From: CAYGHG01 sp964349515
GTDB lineage: Bacteria; Oederibacteriota; PGYV01; CAYGHG01
Direction: 5' to 3'
Assembly (NCBI GenBank): GCA_964349515.1
Contig: CAYGHG010000060.1
Location: 1 to 15,823 of the forward strand
Length of the DNA stretch: 15,823 nt
Position numbers and translations under genes: made by a program. The first letter of the stretch is position 1. Every line of letters starts with the position of its first letter. Under the pieces are notes generated by a model that was not told where the DNA came from, ran no database searches, and was given only the letters and a program-made list of their open reading frames with translations. Of the stretch, positions 1 through 8,305 are shown piece by piece.

Positions 1-26
1 AAATAAGGGAATTAAACGGAGGCCAT

Positions 27-1454
27 ATGCCGAATATCAGGAAAATCATTTTAACATTGCTTGTTGTTTTTGCCGCTTGCCCGCTTTCGGCGGAGCAGGT
101 TATGACGCTGGAAGAATTTGACGGCGGAAACCTTGATTTTAAGGCCGGTTTCTTTACTGATACTTTTTACGGTTCCCGCGGCGACGGGCTGAGGATGGGC
201 GGTGCGGTTTCGGGCCTTGATTTTAACCCCAGCTTTACATCATATAATCCCGCGGTACTTGCTTTTTTAAAATCCAGAACAGCGGCATTTGGCGGCGTTC
301 CTCTCGGAATTTTTAACAGCAGCTGGATAACCTTTGCCAATGATGAGATAAAAGAGATGATAAACGAACAGCTCTCTCAGGCCTTTGACGGTATAACGCT
401 GGCTCCCGGGGTAACCACTGAGGTTTCAAGTATTGATGTTTATCTTGAGCAGATTCCCATGGCTACCAACTTTGAGCTGATGCTTCCTTTTGCGCAGAAT
501 CAGGTGGGGGTGGCAATTGCCAGGGAAGAAAAAAATGTGCTTGATATAAATATGATGTTCACAGGCCTTGAGTTTTTGGTAAACATAACCGATGACGCGG
601 ATGCCTCGTTTGATATGACTGCAAGGGCAAAGGCTGACGCAGTGATGGATATTGATTTTAGGACAATAGTTACTTCCTACGGCCTCGGCAGGCAGCTCGC
701 GCCGTTTTGGGGCATAGGCGCCGTACTTGAGCATTATCAGTCCAGGCTTTACATTAATGCCAGGGCAGAGGCTGACGCTATAGCGACTCTGATGGGCAAT
801 ACGCTTGAATACAATACAAATGACGCAAACAGCCTGTCGCAGCGCGCGAACGCGGATCTGACTTCCGACACCTGGGGACTGAGGGTGGGGACATCAATCA
901 GAATGCCGGGTGACGTGGCTGAGGCTGCTGTTGATTTTGCTATGGCTCCTACGATAGCTTTCAAAGGTGATATAAATGTTATATCAAGGATGATTCCGGC
1001 AGACTCACAGCAGTTGATAGATGAGTTTATGGCGGGATACTTAACGACAGAAGAGCAGGTGCTCGAAGGTACAGATGCGCAGCTTTCCATAAAAGTGCCC
1101 TCGTATATGAGGGTTTCATTTTCATATAAGCCGGGCGCTGTGTTTACCCTCAATTACATACACTACTTTGACGGGTTTAACATTAAATACGGTAATGATT
1201 ATGAAATGCATATGCAGATGTTTAACGCGGTCAGGCTTGGTTTTAATTTCCAGTATTTTCAGATGGGCGCGGGACTGGCTTACGCCCGTGTGTGGATCAA
1301 AGATAAAAATGTGGAAGACACCCAATATTGGGGGGTAATACCCACCGCTTCTTTTGGTTTTAATATTCAGATAAACCCGGGTCTTTTATCGGAAATTACG
1401 ATGTTTGCTTTTCCGTTCCCGCTTTTAAAAGCGGCTGTAGCTTATACATTCTAA
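27..1454 (+). CDS. Outer-membrane beta-barrel protein, FadL/PorV-like (hypothetical)
   Basis: This 475-residue protein is probably an outer-membrane beta-barrel. Residues 1-22 form a signal peptide (basic start, hydrophobic core, cleavage near SA-EQ). The mature part has no other hydrophobic helix, shows alternating amphipathic strands, and ends in the aromatic VAYTF typical of barrel C-termini. The segment near residues 58-76 (MGGAVSGLDFNPSFTSYNP) recalls the early N-terminal signature of PorV/FadL-like barrels. Start ATG 27 follows GGAGG at 18-22. The gene ends 26 bases before the giant repeat protein, whose ATG follows a strong AGGAGG, so the two are very likely co-transcribed. The promoter lies outside the window. 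The function could be transport, or anchoring or export of the neighbouring secreted protein. I do not recognise a specific orthologue; the fold class is fairly sure, the role is inference. Confidence 0.75.
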   Translation: MPNIRKIILTLLVVFAACPLSAEQVMTLEEFDGGNLDFKAGFFTDTFYGSRGDGLRMGGAVSGLDFNPSFTSYNPAVLAFLKSRTAAFGGVPLGIFNSSWITFANDEIKEMINEQLSQAFDGITLAPGVTTEVSSIDVYLEQIPMATNFELMLPFAQNQVGVAIAREEKNVLDINMMFTGLEFLVNITDDADASFDMTARAKADAVMDIDFRTIVTSYGLGRQLAPFWGIGAVLEHYQSRLYINARAEADAIATLMGNTLEYNTNDANSLSQRANADLTSDTWGLRVGTSIRMPGDVAEAAVDFAMAPTIAFKGDINVISRMIPADSQQLIDEFMAGYLTTEEQVLEGTDAQLSIKVPSYMRVSFSYKPGAVFTLNYIHYFDGFNIKYGNDYEMHMQMFNAVRLGFNFQYFQMGAGLAYARVWIKDKNVEDTQYWGVIPTASFGFNIQINPGLLSEITMFAFPFPLLKAAVAYTF

Positions 1455-1480
1455 ACAGCTTTATTATTTGAGGAGGAAAT

Positions 1481-4400
1481 ATGAAAAAAATAATTTTAGG
1501 AAGCCTGGCTGCTGTTGTTCTTTTTGCGGCTGCTGCTTCTGCGGCGCCAAGGCTTACAGGCCACCCAAAAGTGCTCATATCCCAGGATGAAACGGCTGTT
1601 GTAACATGGGATGACGGCGCGGGAGGCGTATATGGCGGCACCTGCAGCGTACGTTATGGTTTCTCGCCGCTCAATTATACCGGCACCATACCCCAGACAT
1701 CGGCGGGGGCTGCCCAGTTTACGCCGAATACCGCGGGTTTGACCGGCGGGGTTTATTACTGCCAGGTTATTGATAATTCCGTGCCTGCGAATTTTTCTAG
1801 AGAATTTAAAATATACGTGGAGACTTCGGGAACAATATCATACATGTACCCGGGTGTTAATGCGGCTATACCGGAGCTCAATCCGAATTTTCAGTGGCAG
1901 CCTTCGGCTGCTATTCCTTACTATACACTTGCGGTGTTTGAAAGCCAGCCTGTTTTTGAAATGGGTGAAGGGCTTACCATTACCGCAAATATAATTTATG
2001 CAGGGACTACAGACGATACGGAACTTGTTTACGCAACGGCAGATCCTACGGGTTATTTTTCTAAAATGTCGCCTCCTCCGCTTGTACAGGGGCTGACATA
2101 TTCATGGACCGTGATGAAAAACTATACAGGATCGCCCTCGATGATGGCAGGCGATATAAATGATTTTTCGGGTTTCAGGAATTTTACCATAACCACGCCG
2201 GCTTCCTGCGGTGTGCCTGCGCTTTTGTCACCGGCTGACGGTGTTACTTTTACGCCGATAGACGGAGCTATAACCCTTGACTGGGCGGCGTCTGCTCCTG
2301 CCGCAAATATTTATAAGGCAGAGCTTCTCAAGCAGGAGTCGGGCGGAATGACGGCTATGGGCGACATAACAGTCCCTGTGTGGAGCGCATTCACAAACGA
2401 TACGCAGGTTACAATACCGGCAAATATAGCGCTTAACAACAGCTCTTATAAGTGGCAGATATACGCCATAGACGGGGCCGGCAGGGCTGTAAAAAGCAAT
2501 GTGAGAAGTTTTTTCTACGGGGTTGTGACCTTTGCGGTTGATGTTACCGTACGGGAAATTGACGAACTTAATAACTATGTTGTTGTTCCGGAAGTAACCA
2601 CATATATTGAAACCCTCTCGGGTGGGAATGTAAATATTTATCCTTTTGTTTCCAATGAGTCCGGGGAGTTTTTCTATAATCTGCCTGCAGGTGATTACAG
2701 GTTTGTCCTGAAAAAAGAAGGTTACGAACCCACCTATTACGACATAAATGCGCTTTCTTCTGATTTTAACGATACCTGGACCATAACGAGGAGTGCTTAT
2801 GCACTTTTGGGCAAAGTACTTGATAACAGCTCAAATCCGGTGCAGGGCGCGGTTGTGACCGGGACTTATCCCGGATCAACATTTACCGCTTCCGCCAATA
2901 CTCTATTTGACGGTTCTTTCCTTTTATATATGGGCAGGGATACAGGCAGTGTTAATCTGATTGTCACAAAGGCGGGGTACCAGAACGGTTCCTCGGCAGT
3001 TTCGATACCTGCTGTCACACCTCCATATACCCACATTATAAGCGATATTGTAATAAATAAGAATTTAAACACACTGAGCGGCAAGGTTACAAACAGCGGG
3101 GGGCAGGGAATATTCGGTGTGTCGGTCACAATAGCCGACACTTCAAACCCTCTTAATTTAATTAATCTGCTGACTGATTCATCAGGCAACTACAGTGCGA
3201 GCCCGGCTGACGGCAGTTACACTGTGACTGTGTCAAAGGCCGGATTTGTACCGCCTGCGCCGGCGTCGGTGACTCTCAGCCTCGGCGAGTCAAGGGTCAG
3301 GGATTTTACGATGCAGCTGCAGGCAAATATCATAGAGGGTTATGTAACTACGGCTGCTTCGGCGCCGCTTGCAGGCGCGCTGGTCAGCGCTGTGCCTTCC
3401 TCGGGGCCGGCTGTACAGGCCCATACAGATGCGCTTGGATATTACCTGATAAGCGTCGGCGCTGATACGTTTACTATCAATGCTTCGCTTGACGGCTATA
3501 ATTCCGGCGGGCCGCAGGTTGTGGTATTTGCATCAGGCGGTCAAAATCAGCAGGCAGATTTCATAATGACGGCGAACCCGTCCGCGGTTGCTGATTCAAC
3601 CCTCAACATAAATGTTAAGTCAGGCGGTGTTGATCAGGCGGGTGTAGATATTTTAATTACAGGAACCTCAGGCAATGCGCTTGGTTATTCTGTCAACGGT
3701 GTTACCGACGGCTCAGGGAATGCCTCGTTTGCACCGTTGTTTGACGGCAATTATTCGGTGAGTTTAAGTAAAAACGGATTTGTTCCGCTTGTGTCCCCTG
3801 TTGCGGTGCCGGCTTCTTCGGTGGTTAATGAAAACCTTGTCATGACGGCGTCTGCGGTGCCTGCAGGCACGATACAGGTGCTTTGTACAACGGGTTCTGC
3901 GGGTGTGGCGGGCGTTACGGTGAGGGTGTTTGAAGCATCGCTTCCGGATACGGCTGTTGCCACAGGCTCTACAAATGTGAGCGGGGCTTATACAGCGTCG
4001 GGCCTTACGCCCGGAGATTATATTGTAAGGGCTGCGCTTGCAGGATATACAGTATCGCCCCAGTCGGTTTATGTGACAGTTTCGAGCGGCGTGATTCAGA
4101 ACGTAACTGTTACAATGATACAGGCAGTACCTGCAGTTGTGCAGGTGGCTGCGCCGGCAGGTATTATTTATAATGACAACAGCGGAGGCCCGTATCTGTT
4201 TACAGCCGCGCTGAAAGACCAGGGTGGAAATGATATTCCCGCTTCATTCTCGTGGAGCGTGGTTCCTCCGCAGGCAGGACAGATAGGCGCAGGCGGAATT
4301 CTTACACCGACAGCGGATTATATAGGGCGGGCAGCGGTATATGCTTCGGCGCAGGGGCTGTCAGGCGCGGCGGATGTCCTCGTGTATCAGTTCCTGACCC

Positions 4401-5092
4401 CGGCGAGCGCCGCAAAAACAGTCAGGGATTATGAGGGATTCTCGCTTGTGATTCCGGCAAATGCGGCTTCGCCTTCCAATACAATTAATAGGATAACGCT
4501 TGAAAAGAGAAATGCCACAGGCGCCAAGGCTATAGCTTCGGGCAAGAAAGTTCTGGGAAAAATACACGATTTAACTGACGGCTTTATTTTCAGCACACCG
4601 GTCACACTTACTCTCAGAGTCCCTGAAGGCAATTCCTCAACAGGCGCAAAGATAGGCCGCTGGAACAATTCAAGCCTGAAGTGGGAGGCTTTGGCAAGCA
4701 CGACGGGTGTTAATTCTGTGAGCGCGCTTTTAAGCGGCTTCTCGGAGTATTCAATCGTCAGTGATTTAAAGCCTCTGGATATAGAGTATCTCTCGGCAAG
4801 GCCGAACCCGTTCTCGCCTTACAGAGGGGGATTGAGCATTACATACGGTGCGGTGTCAGACAGGGCCGCGAGCGTGAAAATGACGATCAAGATATACAAT
4901 GTTGCGGGAAAACTCGTGAGGACGCTTGTGGAAGGCGAGTTGAGAAATATCGGAGTGCCCACTGTTGACATATGGAACGGCCGTGATAATGACGGTAATC
5001 TTGCCAGAAACGGGCGGTATATAGTTGAAGCCGTGGCAGAAGACTCAACCGGCAAAACATCCAAAATTTTCCCGATTGTTATGGTCAAATAA
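1481..5092 (+). CDS. Giant secreted modular protein: CarboxypepD_reg-like repeats with FlgD/T9SS-like C-terminal domain
   Basis: This 1203-residue extracellular or surface protein has a signal peptide at 1-22 (AAASAA then PRL). Residues about 24-345 are fibronectin- or Ig-like beta domains. About six CarboxypepD_reg-like (Cna-B/TonB-plug-like) repeats follow, starting near 349, 439, 529, 615, 706 and 797. They share the pattern 'GxV.....P..GA.V...T...G.Y....GxYxVxxxKxGY/F'. An Ig-like domain spans about 884-975. A ZU5-like module spans about 977-1095 (FSLVIPANA, then a strand-rich part ending in GFSEYSIVS). A FlgD-Ig-like C-terminal domain covers about 1100-1203, with the diagnostic RPNPFSP, IYNVAGKLVRTL and WNGRDNDGNLARNGRYIV. 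That C-terminal type serves as a sorting or anchoring tail in many T9SS-like surface proteins. No catalytic domain is visible, so adhesion or a surface structure is likely. ATG 1481 follows AGGAGG, and the next gene starts 11 bases after the stop. Confidence 0.85.
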   Translation: MKKIILGSLAAVVLFAAAASAAPRLTGHPKVLISQDETAVVTWDDGAGGVYGGTCSVRYGFSPLNYTGTIPQTSAGAAQFTPNTAGLTGGVYYCQVIDNSVPANFSREFKIYVETSGTISYMYPGVNAAIPELNPNFQWQPSAAIPYYTLAVFESQPVFEMGEGLTITANIIYAGTTDDTELVYATADPTGYFSKMSPPPLVQGLTYSWTVMKNYTGSPSMMAGDINDFSGFRNFTITTPASCGVPALLSPADGVTFTPIDGAITLDWAASAPAANIYKAELLKQESGGMTAMGDITVPVWSAFTNDTQVTIPANIALNNSSYKWQIYAIDGAGRAVKSNVRSFFYGVVTFAVDVTVREIDELNNYVVVPEVTTYIETLSGGNVNIYPFVSNESGEFFYNLPAGDYRFVLKKEGYEPTYYDINALSSDFNDTWTITRSAYALLGKVLDNSSNPVQGAVVTGTYPGSTFTASANTLFDGSFLLYMGRDTGSVNLIVTKAGYQNGSSAVSIPAVTPPYTHIISDIVINKNLNTLSGKVTNSGGQGIFGVSVTIADTSNPLNLINLLTDSSGNYSASPADGSYTVTVSKAGFVPPAPASVTLSLGESRVRDFTMQLQANIIEGYVTTAASAPLAGALVSAVPSSGPAVQAHTDALGYYLISVGADTFTINASLDGYNSGGPQVVVFASGGQNQQADFIMTANPSAVADSTLNINVKSGGVDQAGVDILITGTSGNALGYSVNGVTDGSGNASFAPLFDGNYSVSLSKNGFVPLVSPVAVPASSVVNENLVMTASAVPAGTIQVLCTTGSAGVAGVTVRVFEASLPDTAVATGSTNVSGAYTASGLTPGDYIVRAALAGYTVSPQSVYVTVSSGVIQNVTVTMIQAVPAVVQVAAPAGIIYNDNSGGPYLFTAALKDQGGNDIPASFSWSVVPPQAGQIGAGGILTPTADYIGRAAVYASAQGLSGAADVLVYQFLTPASAAKTVRDYEGFSLVIPANAASPSNTINRITLEKRNATGAKAIASGKKVLGKIHDLTDGFIFSTPVTLTLRVPEGNSSTGAKIGRWNNSSLKWEALASTTGVNSVSALLSGFSEYSIVSDLKPLDIEYLSARPNPFSPYRGGLSITYGAVSDRAASVKMTIKIYNVAGKLVRTLVEGELRNIGVPTVDIWNGRDNDGNLARNGRYIVEAVAEDSTGKTSKIFPIVMVK

Positions 5093-5103
5093 CGGAGGAT
5101 AAA

Positions 5104-6024
5104 ATGAGAAAAATTTTAACAACAGCAGTAATCGCCGCGGGGCTTTTGCCTGCGTTAGTTTTCGGCGCGGCAGTCCCGGGTGCTTTTGTGGATATAGGCA
5201 TAGCCAAGGCATCTTCTTATGGCGGCGCCTATGTGTCCATAGCTGACGACGCGGCATCGGTGTTTTACAATCCCGCGGGTATTACCACATCAGAGTACAA
5301 GGATGTCACCTTTATGTACGCGAAACAAAAAAACCTGGTGCCTTATAATTATTTTGCCTTTATCTGGCCGATAAACAAGCTGCGCGGTGCGGGGTTTGGA
5401 GTGCTGATGTCGGGTGACAGCGTACTTTTTGAGCAGACCTACATATTTTCATATTCAGAGAACCTTGACTGGATGCTTTTTAACTTTACGGACGGGCTTT
5501 ACGCCGGCGTTAACATGAAAATACACGCCGCCTCTTTCGGCAACAACGATGAAGACCCGGACCCGCTGAAAGTAAGAGGCAGTGCATGGGGGTTTGGAAT
5601 GGATTTTTCACTCCTGTGGAGGTTTACCAGGGACGTGCAGGGCGGGTTTATGATAAGGGACGCTTTCTCGTCTGTAGTATGGGATGCAGATACGTCGCCT
5701 GAAACAGGAGTTGAATCAGTTCCTTTAACGACATCAATGGGTTTGAGATACAAGTTAAAGGATTTCATGGCTTCTTTTCAGATAGATGACCTTGATAAAC
5801 TCAGGGTAGGGGCTGAATTTACTTTTTTTACATACATAGATTTAAGGTTTGGTTTTACGATGGAGCTTGATTATGAATCGTATAAGGAGTATATGCTCGG
5901 CCTGGGAATCGGCAGGTTTGAGTTTGGCGCTAAACGTGAGTTTTCAATGAATATTGACACGGCTTATGTTTTTGAAAGGTTTGATAATACCCTTAAAATA
6001 CAGACAAGTTTTAAGTTCAGGTAA
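5104..6024 (+). CDS. PorV/PorQ-like outer-membrane beta-barrel protein
   Basis: This 306-residue protein has a signal peptide at 1-22 (cleavage near VFGA-AV). Residues 40-60 carry the hallmark of the PorV/PorQ/FadL-like barrel families: GGAYVSIADDAAS followed by VFYNPAGI. The rest consists of alternating beta strands with many aromatic residues and ends in the strand-like FKFR. In Bacteroidetes, PorV is an outer-membrane shuttle that receives type IX secretion substrates through their C-terminal domain. Here the upstream neighbour carries a FlgD/T9SS-like C-terminal domain, so a partner role in export or anchoring is a reasonable inference, not a demonstration. ATG 5104 follows CGGAGG 11 bases after the previous stop, which indicates tight co-transcription. 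The gene ends just before an intrinsic terminator, so it closes the operon. Confidence 0.8.
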   Translation: MRKILTTAVIAAGLLPALVFGAAVPGAFVDIGIAKASSYGGAYVSIADDAASVFYNPAGITTSEYKDVTFMYAKQKNLVPYNYFAFIWPINKLRGAGFGVLMSGDSVLFEQTYIFSYSENLDWMLFNFTDGLYAGVNMKIHAASFGNNDEDPDPLKVRGSAWGFGMDFSLLWRFTRDVQGGFMIRDAFSSVVWDADTSPETGVESVPLTTSMGLRYKLKDFMASFQIDDLDKLRVGAEFTFFTYIDLRFGFTMELDYESYKEYMLGLGIGRFEFGAKREFSMNIDTAYVFERFDNTLKIQTSFKFR

Positions 6025-6027
6025 AAA

Positions 6028-6060
6028 AACATGCCCCGGAATTAAAGGGGCTGTTTTTTT
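6028..6060 (+). terminator. Intrinsic terminator closing the surface-protein operon
   Basis: A GCCCC/GGGGC stem is extended by AACA/TGTT with one bulged T. It has a 9-nt loop and is followed by an uninterrupted T run (6054-6060). The A-run on the left arm makes it potentially bidirectional. It starts four bases after the stop of the PorV-like gene. Confidence 0.9.
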
Positions 6061-6065
6061 AATAG

Positions 6066-6094
6066 TTGACAAAAGCGTTTTCGTGAAGTATTAT
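6066..6094 (+). promoter_or_regulatory. Sigma-70-type promoter of the lipoprotein/oxidoreductase operon
   Basis: The -35 TTGACA (6066-6071) is a perfect match, the spacer is 17 bp, and the -10 is TATTAT (6089-6094). Predicted transcription start is near 6101, giving a leader of about 29 nt. It lies immediately downstream of the preceding terminator. No operator-like palindrome is visible around it. Confidence 0.85.
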
Positions 6095-6129
6095 TTATTT
6101 GTTATTAAAAACCTATGGAGGTGCAGTAG

Positions 6130-7203
6130 ATGAAGAAATTGCTCGCGTTTTTACTGGTAGCAGCAGTAGCTTTAGCTTTTGGCGCATGCAGTAACAACAA
6201 CACAACAGACCCGGAACCAACGCCGCCACCGGTTGTTACTACTCCTGTAGTGAACTATGGTTTTGAAGCAAATGCTGAAGGCTGGACGGTAACAGGATCG
6301 GCTCAGATAGCCTCAGTGGCACAGTCAACAACAGCAGCATTTGCAGGTACGGGAAGCCTTGCTGTAACATGCGCTTTTACAGATGATACGGGCGGAGAGA
6401 TAGGCAAAAACTATGCTTCAGCTCCGATTGATCTGACGGGAAAATGGGTTTATGTAAGGATTTGGGTTCCGGCGAACTTTCCCCCGTATGGAGGAGCCGC
6501 TGTTTATACCAAAAGCGGTGCCGCAAGCACATGGCAGCAGGGAGCATACAGGACTCTTATACCCGGGCAGTGGAATGAACTTCACCTGGAAGGAAGCGCA
6601 GCTGCCACACCTGCGGATATCAGAGAATTAGGCGTGAAAATAGCGCCTTCGGGCGGTTACTCCGGTTCTTTTACAGGAACCCTCTATGTTGACGAAGTTG
6701 TATCAAGTTCAACAGCTTTTTCCGATACGGGAACATTTGATTTTACATTAAATCAGACGGCTCTTTTTAATTTTAATGTGGAAGATACAACGGCTCTTGC
6801 CATAGCGGCAAAAAGCTGGTCCTCGGGAACAATGACGCTTCCCGCGGTTTTTAACTCAACGGACATAAAAGGCGTTATAATGAGGAGGCCGGATTCCACG
6901 TTAAATCTAAACAATGCTACAATAAGAATAATAATGAATATCGGGACTCTTGCAACGGCTGATCCGAGCACACCTTACGGCCTGCAGATTTATTTGAAAG
7001 AAGGCGACAGCTGGACCTGGCGGTCTGCATCCTGGGTTAATCTGGACTTGGCCGGGAATCAGACATATGAGTGGACAGGGGTTACTTTTAATGATGTAAA
7101 AGAAATCGGATTCCAGATAGGTAAAGGCGGGGATGTCGGAAGCTACTCGGCGGACTGGTCGGGAAACATAGTTGTTGATTCAATATCGATAATAAATAAC
7201 TAA
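6130..7203 (+). CDS. Lipoprotein with two carbohydrate-binding-like beta-sandwich domains
   Basis: This 357-residue protein has a lipoprotein-type signal: MKKLL, hydrophobic core, then FGAC with Cys20 as likely lipidation site. The Phe at -3 is not the usual Leu. A Pro/Thr-rich linker (about 24-41) follows. There appear to be two jelly-roll domains. Domain 1 (about 42-190) begins YGFEANAEGWTV and ends TGTLYVDEV. Domain 2 (about 195-355) ends NIVVDSISI after IGFQIGKG. This opening and closing pattern is typical of non-catalytic carbohydrate-binding modules attached to mannanases and other glycosidases. No catalytic module is present. It probably binds glycan or sugar at the cell surface or in the periplasm. 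ATG 6130 follows GGAGGT. The two enzymes downstream are consistent with sugar utilisation. Domain family is a pattern judgement only. Confidence 0.7.
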   Translation: MKKLLAFLLVAAVALAFGACSNNNTTDPEPTPPPVVTTPVVNYGFEANAEGWTVTGSAQIASVAQSTTAAFAGTGSLAVTCAFTDDTGGEIGKNYASAPIDLTGKWVYVRIWVPANFPPYGGAAVYTKSGAASTWQQGAYRTLIPGQWNELHLEGSAAATPADIRELGVKIAPSGGYSGSFTGTLYVDEVVSSSTAFSDTGTFDFTLNQTALFNFNVEDTTALAIAAKSWSSGTMTLPAVFNSTDIKGVIMRRPDSTLNLNNATIRIIMNIGTLATADPSTPYGLQIYLKEGDSWTWRSASWVNLDLAGNQTYEWTGVTFNDVKEIGFQIGKGGDVGSYSADWSGNIVVDSISIINN

Positions 7204-7210
7204 GTAAACA

Positions 7211-7245
7211 GGCACAGGGGCGGGCGTATAACCCGCCCCTGTGCC
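7211..7245 (+). repeat. 14-bp perfect intercistronic hairpin without T-tract
   Basis: The left arm is GGCACAGGGGCGGG (7211-7224), the loop is 7 nt, and the right arm is its exact complement (7232-7245). The stem is very GC-rich. The hairpin is followed by GTATATAAGGAGAG, the ribosome-binding region of the next gene, not by a T run. It is therefore not a canonical intrinsic terminator. It could stabilise the 3' end of the lipoprotein mRNA, partly attenuate the enzymes downstream, or be a dispersed palindromic repeat. The right arm shares the 10-mer CCCGCCCCTG with 13912-13921. Confidence 0.85.
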
Positions 7246-7265
7246 GTATATAAGGAGAGTATTGA

Positions 7266-8297
7266 ATGAAAAAAGTGAGGGTTGGCGTAATAGGCGCGGG
7301 TAAAATTGCAGAGAGGCTGCATTTGCCCCAGTATAAGGAACTAAAAAATGTTGAGATAGCTGCAATCTGCGATATTATAAAACCGAAAGCAGGGAATCTG
7401 GCAAAACAGTTCGGGATACCCGCTGTTTACAGTGATTATAAGAAGATGATAAAAGAGGCCGGAATTGACGCGGTATCGGTATGTACGCCTAATTACCTGC
7501 ATGCGCCTATGTCCATATTCGCGGCAAAAAATAAAAAACACGTGCTGGTTGAAAAACCCATGGGGTTATCGGTCAAAGAAATGAAAACAATGATAAAAGC
7601 CGCGAAAGACAATAAAGTCCTTCTGATGGTTGAACAGACACACAGGTTTGACCCGGGGCACGAGGTGCTAAAAGATGTTGTTGACAGCGGCATAATTGGA
7701 AAAGTGGTATCAGTGCGCGGAAAACTCGGCCATTCAGGGCCGGAGTTCTGGTCTGATAACTCGCCCTGGTTTTTTGACGAGAAGAAGTCGGGCGGCGGAG
7801 TGACTGTTGACGTAGGTATTCACATACTTGACGTTATGCGTTTTATAACGGGAAAAGAAATAAAGGAAGTCACGGGGTATATGGCAAATCTTGTGAAAAA
7901 GAAAATGAAACTTGAAGACAATGTTGAGGCTGCTCTTAAATTTACAGACGGCACCGTAGGAGTTTATGAGGCTTCCTGGACCAACAGCCCTTATGAAGTG
8001 GTAATTCAGGTTTACGGGACAAAGGGAAAGGCAATGGTAAACCAGTCAAATTTTGACCCTAAGAGGGTGCGGGTTTGGACTGTTGACCCCAAGAACCCGT
8101 ATTCAACGGTAAAAGAGATAGATTATAAAGTCCCGGAAAAGAGCCGCAACGGCGGGCCGGCGGCGCATTTTATTGACTGCGCGTTTGGTAAAAAGAAGTG
8201 CATAATTGACGGTACTGAAGGAATGAAGTCAGCAGCCGTAATAATCGCAACGAGGGCCTCCGCCAAAACAGGCAGGCCCGTAAAACTTGCTGTTTAG
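7266..8297 (+). CDS. Gfo/Idh/MocA family NAD(P)-dependent oxidoreductase
   Basis: This 343-residue cytoplasmic enzyme matches the usual length of the family. The N-terminal Rossmann fold carries GVIGAGKIAERLHLP (G10, G12, A15). The signature VEKPMGL (E96-K97-P98) supplies the lysine used in catalysis. In the C-terminal domain GGGVTVDVGIHILD (176-189) gives D182 and H186, the usual active-site positions. Members oxidise or reduce hydroxyls of sugars, inositols and sugar acids; the substrate cannot be read from sequence. ATG 7266 follows AAGGAG at 7252-7257. Its TAG stop lies inside the ribosome-binding site of the next gene, so the two are translationally linked. Pairing with a COG1082-type TIM-barrel protein is common in inositol and 3-keto-sugar pathways. 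Confidence 0.93.
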   Translation: MKKVRVGVIGAGKIAERLHLPQYKELKNVEIAAICDIIKPKAGNLAKQFGIPAVYSDYKKMIKEAGIDAVSVCTPNYLHAPMSIFAAKNKKHVLVEKPMGLSVKEMKTMIKAAKDNKVLLMVEQTHRFDPGHEVLKDVVDSGIIGKVVSVRGKLGHSGPEFWSDNSPWFFDEKKSGGGVTVDVGIHILDVMRFITGKEIKEVTGYMANLVKKKMKLEDNVEAALKFTDGTVGVYEASWTNSPYEVVIQVYGTKGKAMVNQSNFDPKRVRVWTVDPKNPYSTVKEIDYKVPEKSRNGGPAAHFIDCAFGKKKCIIDGTEGMKSAAVIIATRASAKTGRPVKLAV

Positions 8298-8305
8298 GAG
8301 ATGAC

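Noticed and set aside
426..1325. Several minus-strand open frames of 67-134 codons inside the first barrel gene
   Set aside because: They lie wholly within a well-supported + strand gene, lack convincing ribosome sites and give no recognisable protein.
4778..5092. Flagellar hook protein FlgD relationship of the C-terminal domain
   Set aside because: The FlgD-like Ig fold is widely reused as a secretion or sorting tail; no flagellar genes are nearby and the rest of the protein is unlike FlgD.
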